A stretch of 64,000 bases of DNA from Oribacterium sp. NK2B42 (GTDB taxonomy: Bacteria; Bacillota; Clostridia; Lachnospirales; Lachnospiraceae): the NCBI RefSeq assembly GCF_000424445.1, contig NZ_AUJX01000006.1, positions 62,001 to 126,000 on the forward strand, written 5' to 3'. A program made the position numbers and the translations under genes. The notes under the pieces were generated by a model. That model searched no databases, was not told the origin of the DNA, and was given only the letters and a program-made list of their open reading frames with translations. Of this stretch, positions 8,271 through 18,151 are shown in pieces (within the stretch, counting starts at the first letter, position 1; every line of letters starts with the position of its first letter).

Positions 8271-8571
8271 GATTTATGGCAGAGAAGATTGTCAGGACTG
8301 TGTTAACCTAAAGGCGAGTCTGGATGCAAATAATGTGGAGTATGATTTCAGAAATATTGGAGATTCCCTTCATGATATGGCTGTTTTCATAAAGATAAGA
8401 GATACAAATTCTGTCTTTGATGAGATCAAAGGAACCGGAAAGATAGGGATACCAGCAGTTGTAACAGAGGACAAGTCTGTATTACTAGACTGGGAAGGAT
8501 ATCTGAAGGAGAAGGGACTTCAGATAATAAAGTCAGGACAGTCATGTTCGATAGATGGAAAGAATTGCTAA
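8263..8571 (+). CDS. Glutaredoxin-like thiol protein
   Basis: A 102-residue protein with a thioredoxin-fold start (MLKIYGREDCQDCVNLKASL) carrying the redox motif CQDC at residues 10-13, and a cis-Pro region (GIPAVVTEDKSVLLDW) near residue 65. This is the layout of glutaredoxin-like proteins. AGAGGAGGAACAAA precedes ATG 8263, which overlaps the upstream frame. Two additional Cys lie near the C-terminus (SCSIDGKNC). The substrate is unknown. A terminator follows at 8599-8634. Confidence 0.78.
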   Translation: MLKIYGREDCQDCVNLKASLDANNVEYDFRNIGDSLHDMAVFIKIRDTNSVFDEIKGTGKIGIPAVVTEDKSVLLDWEGYLKEKGLQIIKSGQSCSIDGKNC

Positions 8572-8598
8572 AATTAACAATAAAATATTTATAAGTAA

Positions 8599-8634
8599 AC
8601 AGTCAGAAACCATGTGTTATCTGGCTGTTTTTTT
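8599..8634 (+). terminator. Terminator after glutaredoxin-like gene
   Basis: ACAGTCAGA (8599-8607) pairs with TCTGGCTGT (8620-8628), followed by seven T. Confidence 0.8.
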
Positions 8635-8639
8635 ATAAA

Positions 8640-9579
8640 ACATGACATCATAAGTATTTTAATATTAATTAAAAACGGTAATGCGAGAGAGTGTGAACGT
8701 GCCATTATATCCTTACTAAGAGGATTCCCTTATGGGAGCATTACAGGTTCAACAGAATCTTTTCTGTTAAATCTTTATATACTATTTCGTTCTTAATCCT
8801 CATAAAGCTACAGAGAAGCTACAGAGAACGTCCTGAGAGACTCCCTCTACATTCCCGTCGGGATTCAATCATTTAATATCAACCACACGGTCACAAATTA
8901 GTGAATTTTCTACATCTAGATATGTTCTTCAAACCCAAAATAACATCATTAAAATTTCAAAAAACACCGATTGCCAACTGTTAATTGTGATAGAGACTAA
9001 TGAAAAAACAAAGATAAATAAACGCACATTTTGAAGAGATTTTTTGGAGAAAAGACATCTGAAAAGTAGATGAATGTAATGAAGTAATGGAGTTCATAGA
9101 GAAGTTTACCTGGGCATTTCTATAACTTATCGAATGTGTTTTGGTGCCAAATAAGAAGATGTATATCGTAAGAAGATAGGACATTAATAGATAATCTATG
9201 GTAATCTTCGGATGAATATTAACTATAATTTCAATTACAATCCAGATAAAATAGTTTGATTGTCACGGAAAAAATGAAGGATAAACAGACTGGAATCTGA
9301 TGCAAAAGTTCGTTTTTCAAAGCTAAAAATCATGAAGATTTTGAATGAAAATATATAAGCTTTTATTAGAAATCAAGACAGGAATTACATGATTTTTTCA
9401 CAAGTGAACGTTGATATAAATATAAAATCAGCGCATTAAGTCATTCTATAAAGATCCGAAACAACGTCTTTTTTGGTGAAAACAATAATCCATTTTGCCA
9501 TTACAATGAGGTAATAAATGGAGATTTAGTATTGGTTTAATAAATCCGAAATCTCAAGTTCTTCAGTAACTCATCACGA
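8640..9579. other. Gene-free AT-rich region
   Basis: No ORF with a ribosome site or recognisable protein. One duplicated phrase (AAGCTACAGAGAAGCTACAGAGAA near 8806) is visible in part as a short tandem repeat. I see no RNA family. Confidence 0.4.
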
Positions 9580-10125
9580 TTAACCATATACGGAAGGCAC
9601 CTTAATAAATACACGAACCGTAGTGAGTTAATATGGAGATCAGTAAGAAATCAAACAGGAAAGCGGAGATATATTGTTATTAGGCGAAATCACCCACAAA
9701 CCGTAGATATGGAAAGTACCACAAACAAAAACACGAAACGTAGTGAGTTAATAGGGAATACTATTTGAAAACAATATAGATGGAGGCGAAAACCTGCTTT
9801 TTAGGCAAAAATACCCACAAACCGTAGATATGGAAAGAAGCCTAAATAAACGCACAAACCGTAGTGAGTTTATAGGGAAAGGGATGCGAAAACAAGAAAG
9901 AAGGTGACAAAATCTTGCGTTTTGGCAAAAATGCCCTCAAACCGTAGATATGGAAAGAAGCCTAAATAAACGCACAAACCGTAGTGAGTTTATAGGGAAA
10001 GGGATGCGAAAACAGCAAAGAAGGCGGCAAATTTTTACTTTTTGGAAAAAACGCCCCCAAAGCGTAGATACGGAAACCCCCTTATTAAACACCCAAACCG
10101 TAGTGAGTTAATAGAGATATACGGC
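9580..10125 (+). repeat. Five tandem units of about 120 bp, each with two CAAACCGTAG motifs
   Basis: Anchors ACCGTAGATATGG recur near 9582 (degenerate), 9701, 9822, 9942 and 10062, a 120-121 bp period. Each unit has a second motif, ACCGTAGTGAGTT, about 37 bp further on. The two middle units are almost identical over 70 bp; the outer ones have diverged. Regularly spaced DNA motifs without coding capacity suggest protein-binding iterons (replication, partition or transfer) or a repetitive RNA; the unit is too long and spacers too similar for CRISPR. Confidence 0.7.
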
Positions 10126-12560
10126 ATAGAAAGCAATAATGAAAAGCGGCGCTTACGTTACCACCTTGCTAAATAGATAAACTAGAGACTACCATTAGAG
10201 GCTTTGAAAAAAAGAAAGAAGAAAAGAAGTATCGCGTCCATAAAGCTTACGGGATGCATTTTTTATTTTTTTTAGACGCCAGGATAAAAGGGAAAAATGT
10301 CAGATGGCATGTGGTGCCTGAGCAAACCCTTTTTAAAAAAAGCAGAAAGCAAAAACAGAAAAAAATAAATGTCAATGCCCCGCCTTGCGTAGAGTGCAGA
10401 TATAAGCGGCAAGAAAGAACGGAGGCGCTACCAACAAGAGGAAAAAAAGAGATAAAAAATTGATGAATAGCCTGATGATATATTGAACCCGGGCTAGATG
10501 TTGAGTAAATTGCGGATACCCGCAAATGAGAACGACAACGCCACCGACGAAATAGAGAATAATAGAGAGAATAAAAAGGAGACGAAAAATGGGACGCATA
10601 GGGTGAGACGATATTGGACCTGGTAGTGATAGCGGAAGGGATACGGGTGATGCCCACAAAAGAGAGTGGTGGTGCCAACGAAAAGAGAAAAGGAAAAATG
10701 ATTTGTAACGTGATGATGGCGGGTACACAGTGCCACCGCAAAAGAGAGAAGACTATGTAAACGATAAATATCAGTTAAGCGATACAGATATAAAGATACC
10801 AAAAAGAAAAAGTTAGTGCGCTGATTTGGGCAAGTGATTTGGCATAAAATATAGTACCAGTAACGTGATATAAACAAGAGGGAATGTACGAGCGGGCAAT
10901 TGATACGGACGGGCAAGTGATACGAGATGCTTGTATGGCAGCATTAGAATACTTGACTACCGAAACATACATAACGGCTGCCACAAAAAGAGAAAAGAAA
11001 AAGAAACAGAAAAAGAGAAAAGGAAAAGAGAGTAAAACGACAGCACTACGCTGTGGCGACTATGACAAAAGAGAACGACGACCATAAATAGTAGAGAGGG
11101 CGAGAACAAATAAACGAGTGCTGACAATAATGCCCCGCATATAAAGAGAAAAAGAGAGAAGAACATACCTGACCGTAACAAAGGACACCGCACTAAAGAT
11201 ATAACCGCACCTACGCTGACGCATCTGCCTGTGTATGTACCATTGCGATACGCCACTATATTAAAATGCCTGCAAAATACGGATGCCAATGCTCTAATGC
11301 CAAAAAACTATATGCCGCTTTACCTACTACCGCTATGACGATTACCGATACACGAAAAGAGAAATCCAAATACAGATGATTACCTCTTTTGGCAATTGAT
11401 ATGATGATATATGTATAGTACCAATAACGAGATACATATATAAAGATGATGCTCATCGATAAAGATATATATGGCAACTGATAAAAAGAGAATACCAATA
11501 ACGAGGTACTGATACGGAAAATGATATTGTACGGATATATAGCGCCTGTAGGTATATAGATATATGGTGAGTTGATGCAGTAGGTATTCATATGGCGTTA
11601 CCGATATAGGATATTGATACGGCTGCGGTCAGCTATATATGTCATATCCAGTACCATAGACCGATAGGCTGAGATTTGTTTTGAGAATTATTATGCCCGC
11701 CCCTTTTGGTAACGACTTATCCGTGTGATGTATTGATGCCTGAAGGGTTAGGTGTTGCTGCCATAATATAATTAGAGCCGAATAAAAACGTCTCAATTAG
11801 AAAGTGATACGGGAAAGAATAAAAGGATATTGATAACAAATAAAAGCCACAACTGAATGTGTCCGACTTCAACGTCCCTACGAAATACCTAACGCATCAG
11901 TAAAAGAGCAAGAGAATATATAGCCCTCTTTAACTTTATGGATTAAGGCGAGGGTCGCTTTATCGGCATATTAATATATGACTCACCTACTCTTAGCCAT
12001 GCGGTTATTGAAATACCAATAACGTGATACAAGCAGTGGAAATGTGCGAACTGGCAACTGATACGATAGTCGTCAGTTTCTGATAAAGGTCTAGAGAAAG
12101 AGTCAAATGCGATAATTCAGGAGTAACGTAGCGGCTCTTACGATAAAAATGTAAAAACTGATGGCAACAGTATAAAACAGAGAATGCCCGAATAAGAGAA
12201 AAGAGAACTATGAGAGAGAAGTTTTAGCGGGGAAGTATAGTGTGTAAATACAAAGTACTGTGGCTTTGTCAAAAGAGAGAATAAGAATATTGTTTTGATG
12301 GAATGAGAAAATACTGAAAGGAAGACTGACGATTCACCAATCAAGCCAAGTAATACAGCGTTTGTGGTGTGATACCAATAACTTGATATTTTATACATGT
12401 AAAAGTATTACAGTAAAACCCTACCCCAAAAGCAGGAGGTGATATATAAAAATCAAATGGCTCCAAAACGTGATATTGGTAAATGCTGTGCCAGCGACAT
12501 TATATTAAAAAGAAAAGAGATTTAGTCATACCTTAGGTTTTACATTGTATTGGATCGCAG
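10126..12560. other. 2.4 kb gene-free mosaic of dispersed short motifs
   Basis: No gene on either strand: the longer open frames on the minus strand are low-complexity (Phe/Leu/Ser-rich) artefacts of purine runs and lack ribosome sites. Three motif families recur: AAAAGAGARAA runs (more than ten, for example near 10681, 10741, 10985, 11144, 11356, 12270), ACCAATAACGTGATAC (10855, 11430, 11493, 12015, 12373) and TGATACGG (10901, 11510, 11615, and a variant near 12059). Two stretches (10855-10910 and 12013-12067) align over about 55 bp. The function is unknown. Confidence 0.5.
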
Positions 12561-12846
12561 TATATCCGCCATTAGAGACGTTTTCTAGTATAGGAGCGAT
12601 TTTTCGTGTAGGGTTTTAGAGAGATACATCATCAAGCTACACTTAGAATTGCTTCTGAAGCTATAGCTGCGAAAACACCACCCATTTAAACGCAAGAGTT
12701 TTGAAATTATTTATAGTAAAGAATATTTCCATATAAAAATCAAAGTTATTCTGAAATTAAACGAAGCATATTATAACTGAATGCCTTGGAAATAAGAAAG
12801 GGTAAGGACAAAAAAAATAGAATGACGCCAGGGCAGGAGGTATTAT

Positions 12847-13980
12847 ATGACAGAAAAGAACTACGCATTTTTCCATATGGATAAATACAAGACCCCATCA
12901 CAGATGAATAGCGAATGGAAACATTGCTACAGGACAATACCCGTTCCAAACGCTGATAAGAATTTGGCATACAAGAATGATGTGATAATCGACATGAGCG
13001 GAACATCATGGAGCTATGTCGTAAAAGACAAGATGAAAGAACTCGGCTACTCCGACAAGAAGAATGGCGAAGGACTCACATTCAGGAAAGATGGTGTCAG
13101 AGGATTGGAAGCCGTTGTTTCCTATCCTAAATCAATAGAAGACAGCATTGATTTAGATGGTTGGAAGAAAGATTCTATCTTATGGCTTGAAAAGACATTT
13201 AACGCCTGCCCTGAAAAGTATGGCGACAATCTCATCTCTGCCATCTATCACGCAGACGAACCAAACTGTGATCCGCACATGCACGTTTTCATTATGCCTA
13301 TTGATGACAAGGGACATTTTAATGCAAGCTATTACACGGACGGAAAGGCTCTCCTTTCCAAGTATCAGGACGAATATGCTAAGGCTATGGAGAAGTACGG
13401 TCTTTCCCGTGGCGAGCGTGGAAGCCGTGGAACATGGCAGACATCCCATAAGTTCAACATGGCAGCTAAAAAGGCTTATGAACAGCAGCTCCCGATGGTT
13501 CTCCCCGATGAGACAGCCGTTGCCTACAGACGTAGAGTTAACCCAATTTATCAGGATTTATACGCTGCTAAAACGAGGAATGAGTTTGAGGCACAGCGCA
13601 GAATCGAACGGGCTGAAGCTAGGGAAAGGAACGCCATTTCCGTTGCCCGTCAGGAGACCGCTCTGAAAGAAGATATTGAGCGTGACACTATTTTAAGAGA
13701 CATTATTGAGCGCTTTGGTTCTGTTGAAGCCTGCAAGAACGCTGCCAATTCTTTTAACTGTCTGTTGGAGTACATGGATGAGCATAAAGACGATGAAAAA
13801 TTCAAGATTGTGAGACAGCTTATCCTTGATGCTGATAAATACGAAAAGGAGAAGAAGCAGAAAGAAGCGGAAAGTCAGGAACAGGAAAGAAAAGACGCAG
13901 AAAAGAGAGACGAGGACACAAGAATCCGTACGGAGAAATTATTTATAGTCAATAGTGGAAAAATTGGCAAATACAATTAA
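12847..13980 (+). CDS. MOBV-family relaxase (Mob/Pre)
   Basis: A 377-residue mobilization relaxase that would nick an oriT and attach to the cut strand. The N-terminal NYAFFHMDKYK matches motif I, and the metal-binding motif III is clear: HADEPN (135-140) followed by PHMHVFIMP (143-151). From residue about 240 onward the protein is a charged coiled coil rich in Glu and Arg. CAGGAGGTATTAT precedes ATG 12847. The last residues (FIVNSGKIGKYN) look non-coiled and may reflect truncation. Its oriT is expected upstream, in or after the repeat-rich gene-free region. It is unrelated to the MOBP relaxase at 43.1-44.4 kb. Confidence 0.85.
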   Translation: MTEKNYAFFHMDKYKTPSQMNSEWKHCYRTIPVPNADKNLAYKNDVIIDMSGTSWSYVVKDKMKELGYSDKKNGEGLTFRKDGVRGLEAVVSYPKSIEDSIDLDGWKKDSILWLEKTFNACPEKYGDNLISAIYHADEPNCDPHMHVFIMPIDDKGHFNASYYTDGKALLSKYQDEYAKAMEKYGLSRGERGSRGTWQTSHKFNMAAKKAYEQQLPMVLPDETAVAYRRRVNPIYQDLYAAKTRNEFEAQRRIERAEARERNAISVARQETALKEDIERDTILRDIIERFGSVEACKNAANSFNCLLEYMDEHKDDEKFKIVRQLILDADKYEKEKKQKEAESQEQERKDAEKRDEDTRIRTEKLFIVNSGKIGKYN

Positions 13981-14308
13981 TATACTTAGTTGTTTATTAT
14001 CTTGATAATGTTCTTATAAACTTCATTATTACGCTGTCAGACTTTCATATATTTAGCGCCACTAAGAATAGCAGTGACGTTGGCTATCAATATAATAAGG
14101 CGTTGAAGCTTTAGATTGATCACAGCCATTCCTTCGGGAGTGAGCTGTGTTTTTTTTGCTCTTTTTTACTGACTTCAAAAAATGGTAAATTTTTCGATTA
14201 TCTTCAGGAATCAGTTCACATATTAACTCTGACAATAAAAAAACCAAGGAGCATAAAGCTCCGCCACCCGACATAGAAGTTCGGGAGAAAGAAAAGAGGA
14301 ATACTAAT
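13981..14308. other. Intergenic region with hairpins
   Basis: It holds the terminator at 14121-14157 and two leader hairpins just before the next gene: GGAGC-ATAAA-GCTCC (14249-14263) and CCGAC/GTTCGG around 14270-14286. No gene is seen. Confidence 0.5.
14121..14157 (+). terminator. Terminator after MOBV relaxase region
   Basis: CACAGC (14121-14126) pairs with GCTGTG (14144-14149), with an inner CC/GG around TTCG, then eight T. Confidence 0.8.
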
Positions 14309-14797
14309 ATGACCAAAGTAGTATGTTTTTCAAATGAAACTTTTGACGCAGTTAAGACTACCCCTGAAGCATTTGACGATGAAAGAATGCTCGGTTCATT
14401 TAATATGGGGCCTGTTGTATGCAGAATTGTGCTTTCATACGACGAGGATGATGAGGGCTATTATGATGGCTGGCCAAATTTATTCATGGGCAAATATGTC
14501 ATTGAAGCCCTTATTGATTTCGTTGGGTGGGAATGTTACGAAAAAGAAGATATTGATTGCGAAATTCTAGAAGGTATTCCCATCACCTGTATGGGGGATT
14601 TTCCAGTCTTCCTTGAGGAAACATACGAGGAAACAATGAAAAGATTTCAGCATGACTTTTATGAATGCGTGCTAAATAATGAAAAGCTGACCAAGAGCAT
14701 CCTTGCGTCAGAAATTACGGCAAGACGATTCATCGAGTCTTTAAACGAGGAAATGAATAAGAATATTCAGAAGCACTCAGAATCATCTTATATGTAG
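14309..14797 (+). CDS. Hypothetical acidic protein
   Basis: A 162-residue soluble protein with no recognised family. It is acidic, with a DEDDEGYYDGW segment at residues about 51-61 and a conserved-looking GKYVIEALIDFVGWE helix. AGAGGAATACTAAT precedes ATG 14309. It stands alone between terminators in the element. Translation shows normal codon use with no internal stops, so it is probably a real gene. The leader carries two small hairpins that might bind a regulator. No function is proposed. Confidence 0.6.
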   Translation: MTKVVCFSNETFDAVKTTPEAFDDERMLGSFNMGPVVCRIVLSYDEDDEGYYDGWPNLFMGKYVIEALIDFVGWECYEKEDIDCEILEGIPITCMGDFPVFLEETYEETMKRFQHDFYECVLNNEKLTKSILASEITARRFIESLNEEMNKNIQKHSESSYM

Positions 14798-14845
14798 CTT
14801 GTCGGCGATAGCGACACATATATTGCCAAACTCGCCTAACCCACC

Positions 14846-14880
14846 ATACAGTCACTCCTACAGGGGCGGCTGTATTTTTT
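14846..14880 (+). terminator. Terminator
   Basis: ATACAG (14846-14851) pairs with CTGTAT (14870-14875), with inner TCC/GGG pairing and a T run. Confidence 0.75.
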
Positions 14881-15078
14881 TGCTTCAACCCCGCAAAAGA
14901 GAGGGGAATGGGGGTACAGCCTGTGCGGGAGTTTTTGTTTTCTGGTTTTATTTTTCTGTTTTTTTATGATTAATCTTGATTGTTTTCTGGTTTTTGAGAA
15001 TATGGGTGATTTTTCGGTTATTGGGGAATGAGAGAAGACATATTGAAGGAAACTGCTTATTAACTGGAGCTGTAATAG

Positions 15079-15177
15079 AGACAACTCTATTCAATTACCC
15101 TTGCTTACATTGTACAGGAAGACGGTACAACACCTAACGGTTATGACACAACAATGGATACTATTGGAAATGAGTAA
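15079..15177 (+). pseudogene. Possible C-terminal gene remnant
   Basis: An open stretch of 32 codons ending in TAA reads like ordinary protein (SITLAYIVQEDGTTPNGYD then TTMDTIGNE) but has no start or ribosome site and is preceded by stops. It is probably the tail of a deleted gene; the family was not recognised. Confidence 0.25.
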
Positions 15178-15256
15178 AGTTAATCGCTAAAAAAGGATCT
15201 TCATGATACATAATAATTATCAATGAAGACCCAATAACTAAGGGGATAATATTAAT

Positions 15257-16792
15257 TTAGTGAGGAGCCTTTAACTTATCTACATCTAAGCCTACTTCTG
15301 ACCAAGTCTTGGCTTCCAAATGATAATTGTTGCCATTGGCATCCTTCATAGTGTTTACGATCTGGATTAAATCCTTAACGGAATCGGGGTGATAATTGGC
15401 CACTAAGATTCCATTATTGGGAGTGACCTTATCAAAAATAAGACCGTCCCAGTACATGCGCAACTGATAAACATCCTTGCTGGTCGTCATATCCTTCTTA
15501 CCTTCATAGATAGTAATCTTTCCATTGGTTAATTCATACAGGTCAATCCTCGCGTAATCCCGCCTATTACCTGTTGAGGTGAATACTGGCTTTTCAGTCT
15601 CAATAATCTTGTTTGGGTCCGAATCATATCTTAACTTGTTGTTCTTTATTATCTTAAAGTATTCGCGTTCATCATCAATCAATACAATACTCTTAAGGGG
15701 TTCCTTCATTCGTGCCCGAATCCAATCATAAAGCGCCTCTAACTTCTCATCACCTTCTCGAAAACCATTCTTTGATGTCCTGGTTTTCGGGAGAGCATTG
15801 AGATTATCAGAAACTAAGTTTATTGTAACTAACAAGTAGTTATACGAATTGTGTTTTTCAATACCCCAAATCTCTTTGAAAATATTGTAACATAATACAC
15901 GCCCATTAATTCGAATCTCTACTCCAGAGGACGACATATTTCTCTGATAGTACTTTCTTGAAGTGGAATTATCGAATTCAATTCTTTCAGCAGGTTCATT
16001 TAAACAGCCAAAATTGTATTCGATTTTCACATAACCTCCGCCAAGATCCACCGTATCAACGCCCTGTCCCTGCTTAAGAGGGCTACCCCAGTTAGGTGTT
16101 AATGCACCAACAGCACGCTTGAAATGGGTGCCATTCAAAGCAATAATTTCTAATGTTATGCTTGCAAGGCCACTCTTTATTACCCCGGCATACACGAAAC
16201 CTAAATCTTCACATAGGAGGTCAGCTATGGTTAAAAATGCTCGAAAACTTTTTCCAGAACCTCGTGCAATTGTTTTATACAGTTCTTTTGAACATTTAAA
16301 TTTTATTATAGTACCCGTGCTATTATACTGTCCTGGCCATGATGAATCAGTTTTTATTGCTGCAGTAAAATCTTTTATCTTATATGGCGCTGATATTATC
16401 TTATACTGGTGCAATGCAATATCTTCTTCTGTTCGAGTAATAATCTCCCAACTGTCGTTCTTCGGATTTGCATTTGCAAGAGCATGTTTTAATCCGAATC
16501 CGTGCTCATTAAATGGTGATTCTCGTGATAACTGACAGCCCAATGTAAATGCATTATTCAAATCTTTTATCCCGGTACCCGTGTCTTCAATTGTGATTTC
16601 TATCTTATCGTCATTGAGTTCCTCTACAGTGATGAGAATATTTCGGCTGTAAAGGTCATTTACAGAAAAATTTGAAATTGCGTTATCAATAAATTCATTG
16701 ATATTCTGGGTGAGGTTATCAAAGTGACCTGCAATACCGTTCCATACTTCTGGAACCCTTGGTTCATTAAAAATTGGTAAAATTTCCGACAT
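15257..16792 (-). CDS. GHKL ATPase fused to PD-(D/E)XK nuclease-like domain (MORC-like, defence candidate)
   Basis: A 511-residue protein. The N-terminus is a GHKL ATPase with N-box NEFIDNA (32-38), G1 DTGTGI (70-75) and G2 EHGFGLKHAL (96-105). A middle transducer-like region follows. Near the C-terminus RIDLYEL-x6-IYEGKK gives Asp417, Glu430 and Lys432, the D-x-ExK pattern of PD-(D/E)XK nucleases, with a following Gln443. MutL/MORC-like GHKL proteins linked to nucleases are known from restriction and anti-phage loci, so a DNA-handling defence role is inferred. It is divergent from the XRE gene at 17167, which likely represses it. The nuclease assignment rests on motif spacing only. Confidence 0.65.
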   Translation of the reverse strand: MSEILPIFNEPRVPEVWNGIAGHFDNLTQNINEFIDNAISNFSVNDLYSRNILITVEELNDDKIEITIEDTGTGIKDLNNAFTLGCQLSRESPFNEHGFGLKHALANANPKNDSWEIITRTEEDIALHQYKIISAPYKIKDFTAAIKTDSSWPGQYNSTGTIIKFKCSKELYKTIARGSGKSFRAFLTIADLLCEDLGFVYAGVIKSGLASITLEIIALNGTHFKRAVGALTPNWGSPLKQGQGVDTVDLGGGYVKIEYNFGCLNEPAERIEFDNSTSRKYYQRNMSSSGVEIRINGRVLCYNIFKEIWGIEKHNSYNYLLVTINLVSDNLNALPKTRTSKNGFREGDEKLEALYDWIRARMKEPLKSIVLIDDEREYFKIIKNNKLRYDSDPNKIIETEKPVFTSTGNRRDYARIDLYELTNGKITIYEGKKDMTTSKDVYQLRMYWDGLIFDKVTPNNGILVANYHPDSVKDLIQIVNTMKDANGNNYHLEAKTWSEVGLDVDKLKAPH

Positions 16793-17166
16793 ATATTTTC
16801 TCCTTTTGATTATATTTTGTCCAATTTAATCATCTAAAACGTAGGTGATGGAGTATTATAAATACTCATCCGTTTTCTTTCTCACTTAACTACCCATACC
16901 TCATTTCCATTCATCAAAGCCTGCTTATTATTTGATGGAAACTAGGTTGAGAATAAAGTGGCATATCCATATGCTTTACATTAGATGTTAAGGACAATCA
17001 CATATATGTTATGGCTATTATATAGCACATAAATGTTTTTGTAAACAGCATATATGTTACTTTTAAAAACTTTTTTGTTAATTTATGCTGTAAACGCCAA
17101 GATAAGCCATAAAATGTGCTATTATACTTATGAAAGAAAAAATATTTAAAATGAGGTGTATTACTG
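16793..17166. promoter_or_regulatory. Divergent promoter region with repeated half-sites
   Basis: Between the GHKL gene and the XRE gene are three copies of a CATAWATGTTW motif (from 16999, 17026 and 17048) and an inverted pair TAGCACAT (17023-17030) and ATGTGCTA (17114-17121). A -10-like TATACT sits at 17123-17128. The half-site TAGCAC/GTGCTA also forms the palindrome before the second XRE gene at 27384-27399, suggesting related operators. Confidence 0.5.
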
Positions 17167-17709
17167 ATGTACACATACAACCCTTTAGAACAACATGTCG
17201 AAAATAATAACTACGAAGCTAGTGACGGCCGTATTGGAAAGAGAATCCGAGAGATTCGAAAGGAACAGGGACTGACACAGAGCGAGCTTGGAGAAAACGT
17301 TGGCCTTGTCGCCAACAGGATTCAACAGTATGAAAATGGTGCCAGAAACCCTAGAACTGAGCTCTGTAAGAAAATGGCAGAGGTGCTAGAAGTAGATGCA
17401 AGAGCTATTATGGACCCCAAAGTATCAGATTTTGTTGGGGCTATGTACGCCTTTTTTGAGATGGAAACTCTATACGATTTGCGAGTCAAAGAGATTGACG
17501 GTCAAATGTGCCTTTGTTTTGGAGAAAAGCAGGATGATGCCAGGGTAAGTACAATGAATAAGAATCTTAAAATTTGGCATGACCGAAGAAAGCAGTTGGA
17601 AAAAGATTTGATTAATACTGATTCTCACGAAGAACGGAAGAAAATAATACACGATTATCAAATGTGGGAATGGAATTTTCCGCATTCTATTGATAAAGAT
17701 GAAAAATGA
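17167..17709 (+). CDS. XRE-family regulator with shared C-terminal domain
   Basis: A 180-residue regulator. Residues about 23-80 form an XRE helix-turn-helix (IGKRIREIRKEQGLTQSELG, then QYENGARNPR). The C-terminal 100 residues (MYAFFEMETLYDL, LKIWHDRRKQLEKDL, YQMWEWNFP) match the same region of the XRE protein at 27520 (MYHALFDMEDFHGL, FLKKWYEMRQKY, YSLWRGEYP), so the two form one family. ATGAGGTGTATTACTG precedes the ATG. It is divergent from the GHKL-nuclease gene and is probably its repressor and autorepressor; this is inference from gene order. Confidence 0.8.
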   Translation: MYTYNPLEQHVENNNYEASDGRIGKRIREIRKEQGLTQSELGENVGLVANRIQQYENGARNPRTELCKKMAEVLEVDARAIMDPKVSDFVGAMYAFFEMETLYDLRVKEIDGQMCLCFGEKQDDARVSTMNKNLKIWHDRRKQLEKDLINTDSHEERKKIIHDYQMWEWNFPHSIDKDEK

Positions 17710-17738
17710 AAATCATAATTAGTTTCTTTTATAACGTG

Positions 17739-17766
17739 GTTCGGACATAGTCCGAACTTTTTCTTT
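17739..17766 (+). terminator. Terminator after XRE gene
   Basis: GTTCGGAC-ATA-GTCCGAAC is a perfect 8 bp stem followed by TTTTTC. Confidence 0.88.
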
Positions 17767-18151
17767 ATTCAAAAAGTAAGACAAATCTAACTTAAAGTGC
17801 GATTATTTATTTGATTAATACAGAAAAAAGGGAAGTGACTGAATTTCAATAACAACTACCGAATGAGTATCTTCTCATGTATTACGGATCTCAAAAAGCA
17901 CATCTTTTACCCCCTCACACCAAAATAAAAGGAACACTCTTTTTTCAAATTACGGGTTGATTCTTTAAATTTTGTTTGTTAAATGCTTGACTTTATATCA
18001 TGGGGTTTTATTTTAAACTTTCAGTTAAATGACAATGCGTTTCACTGGAGGTATTATTAATGTGTATGAAGTAGGAAGATTATCTCAGTAAAAAAAATGA
18101 TTGCATATACGAAGGAGACCATCTGGTTATTGCAAAAGCGTTGGGGGTAAG
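17767..18151. other. Intergenic region with truncated reading frame
   Basis: After the XRE terminator comes AT-rich sequence, copy 2 of the 100 bp repeat (17906-18010), and a ribosome site (GGAGGTATTATTA) followed by ATG and a stop only four codons later at about 18060-18074. The gene that belonged to this start has been deleted. Confidence 0.45.
17906..18010 (+). repeat. Approximately 100 bp segment, copy 2
   Basis: It aligns with 7977-8080: an A-rich block with GGAACACTC, T run, GGGTTGATTCTTT, then TTGTTAAATGCTTGACTT and CATGGGGTTTT. It contains TTGACT as a possible -35 box. Confidence 0.5.

Larger units (their letters stand above)
14798..15256. other. Intergenic: terminator, GC hairpin and gene remnant
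   Basis: It contains the terminator at 14846-14880 and a second large stem CCCGCA/TGCGGG (14891-14929 region) with T-rich tail, then AT-rich sequence and the remnant at 15079-15177. No intact gene. Confidence 0.5.

Noticed and set aside
9580-10125. CRISPR array
   Set aside because: Units are 120 bp, the would-be spacers are similar to each other, and no cas genes occur nearby.
10247-11591. Several minus-strand open frames of 100-164 codons
   Set aside because: They arise from purine-rich plus-strand sequence, give Phe/Leu/Ser-rich products without domains, have no ribosome sites and overlap one another.
12561-12846. oriT of the MOBV relaxase
   Set aside because: Expected upstream of the gene, but I could not find an inverted repeat or nick motif I trust.
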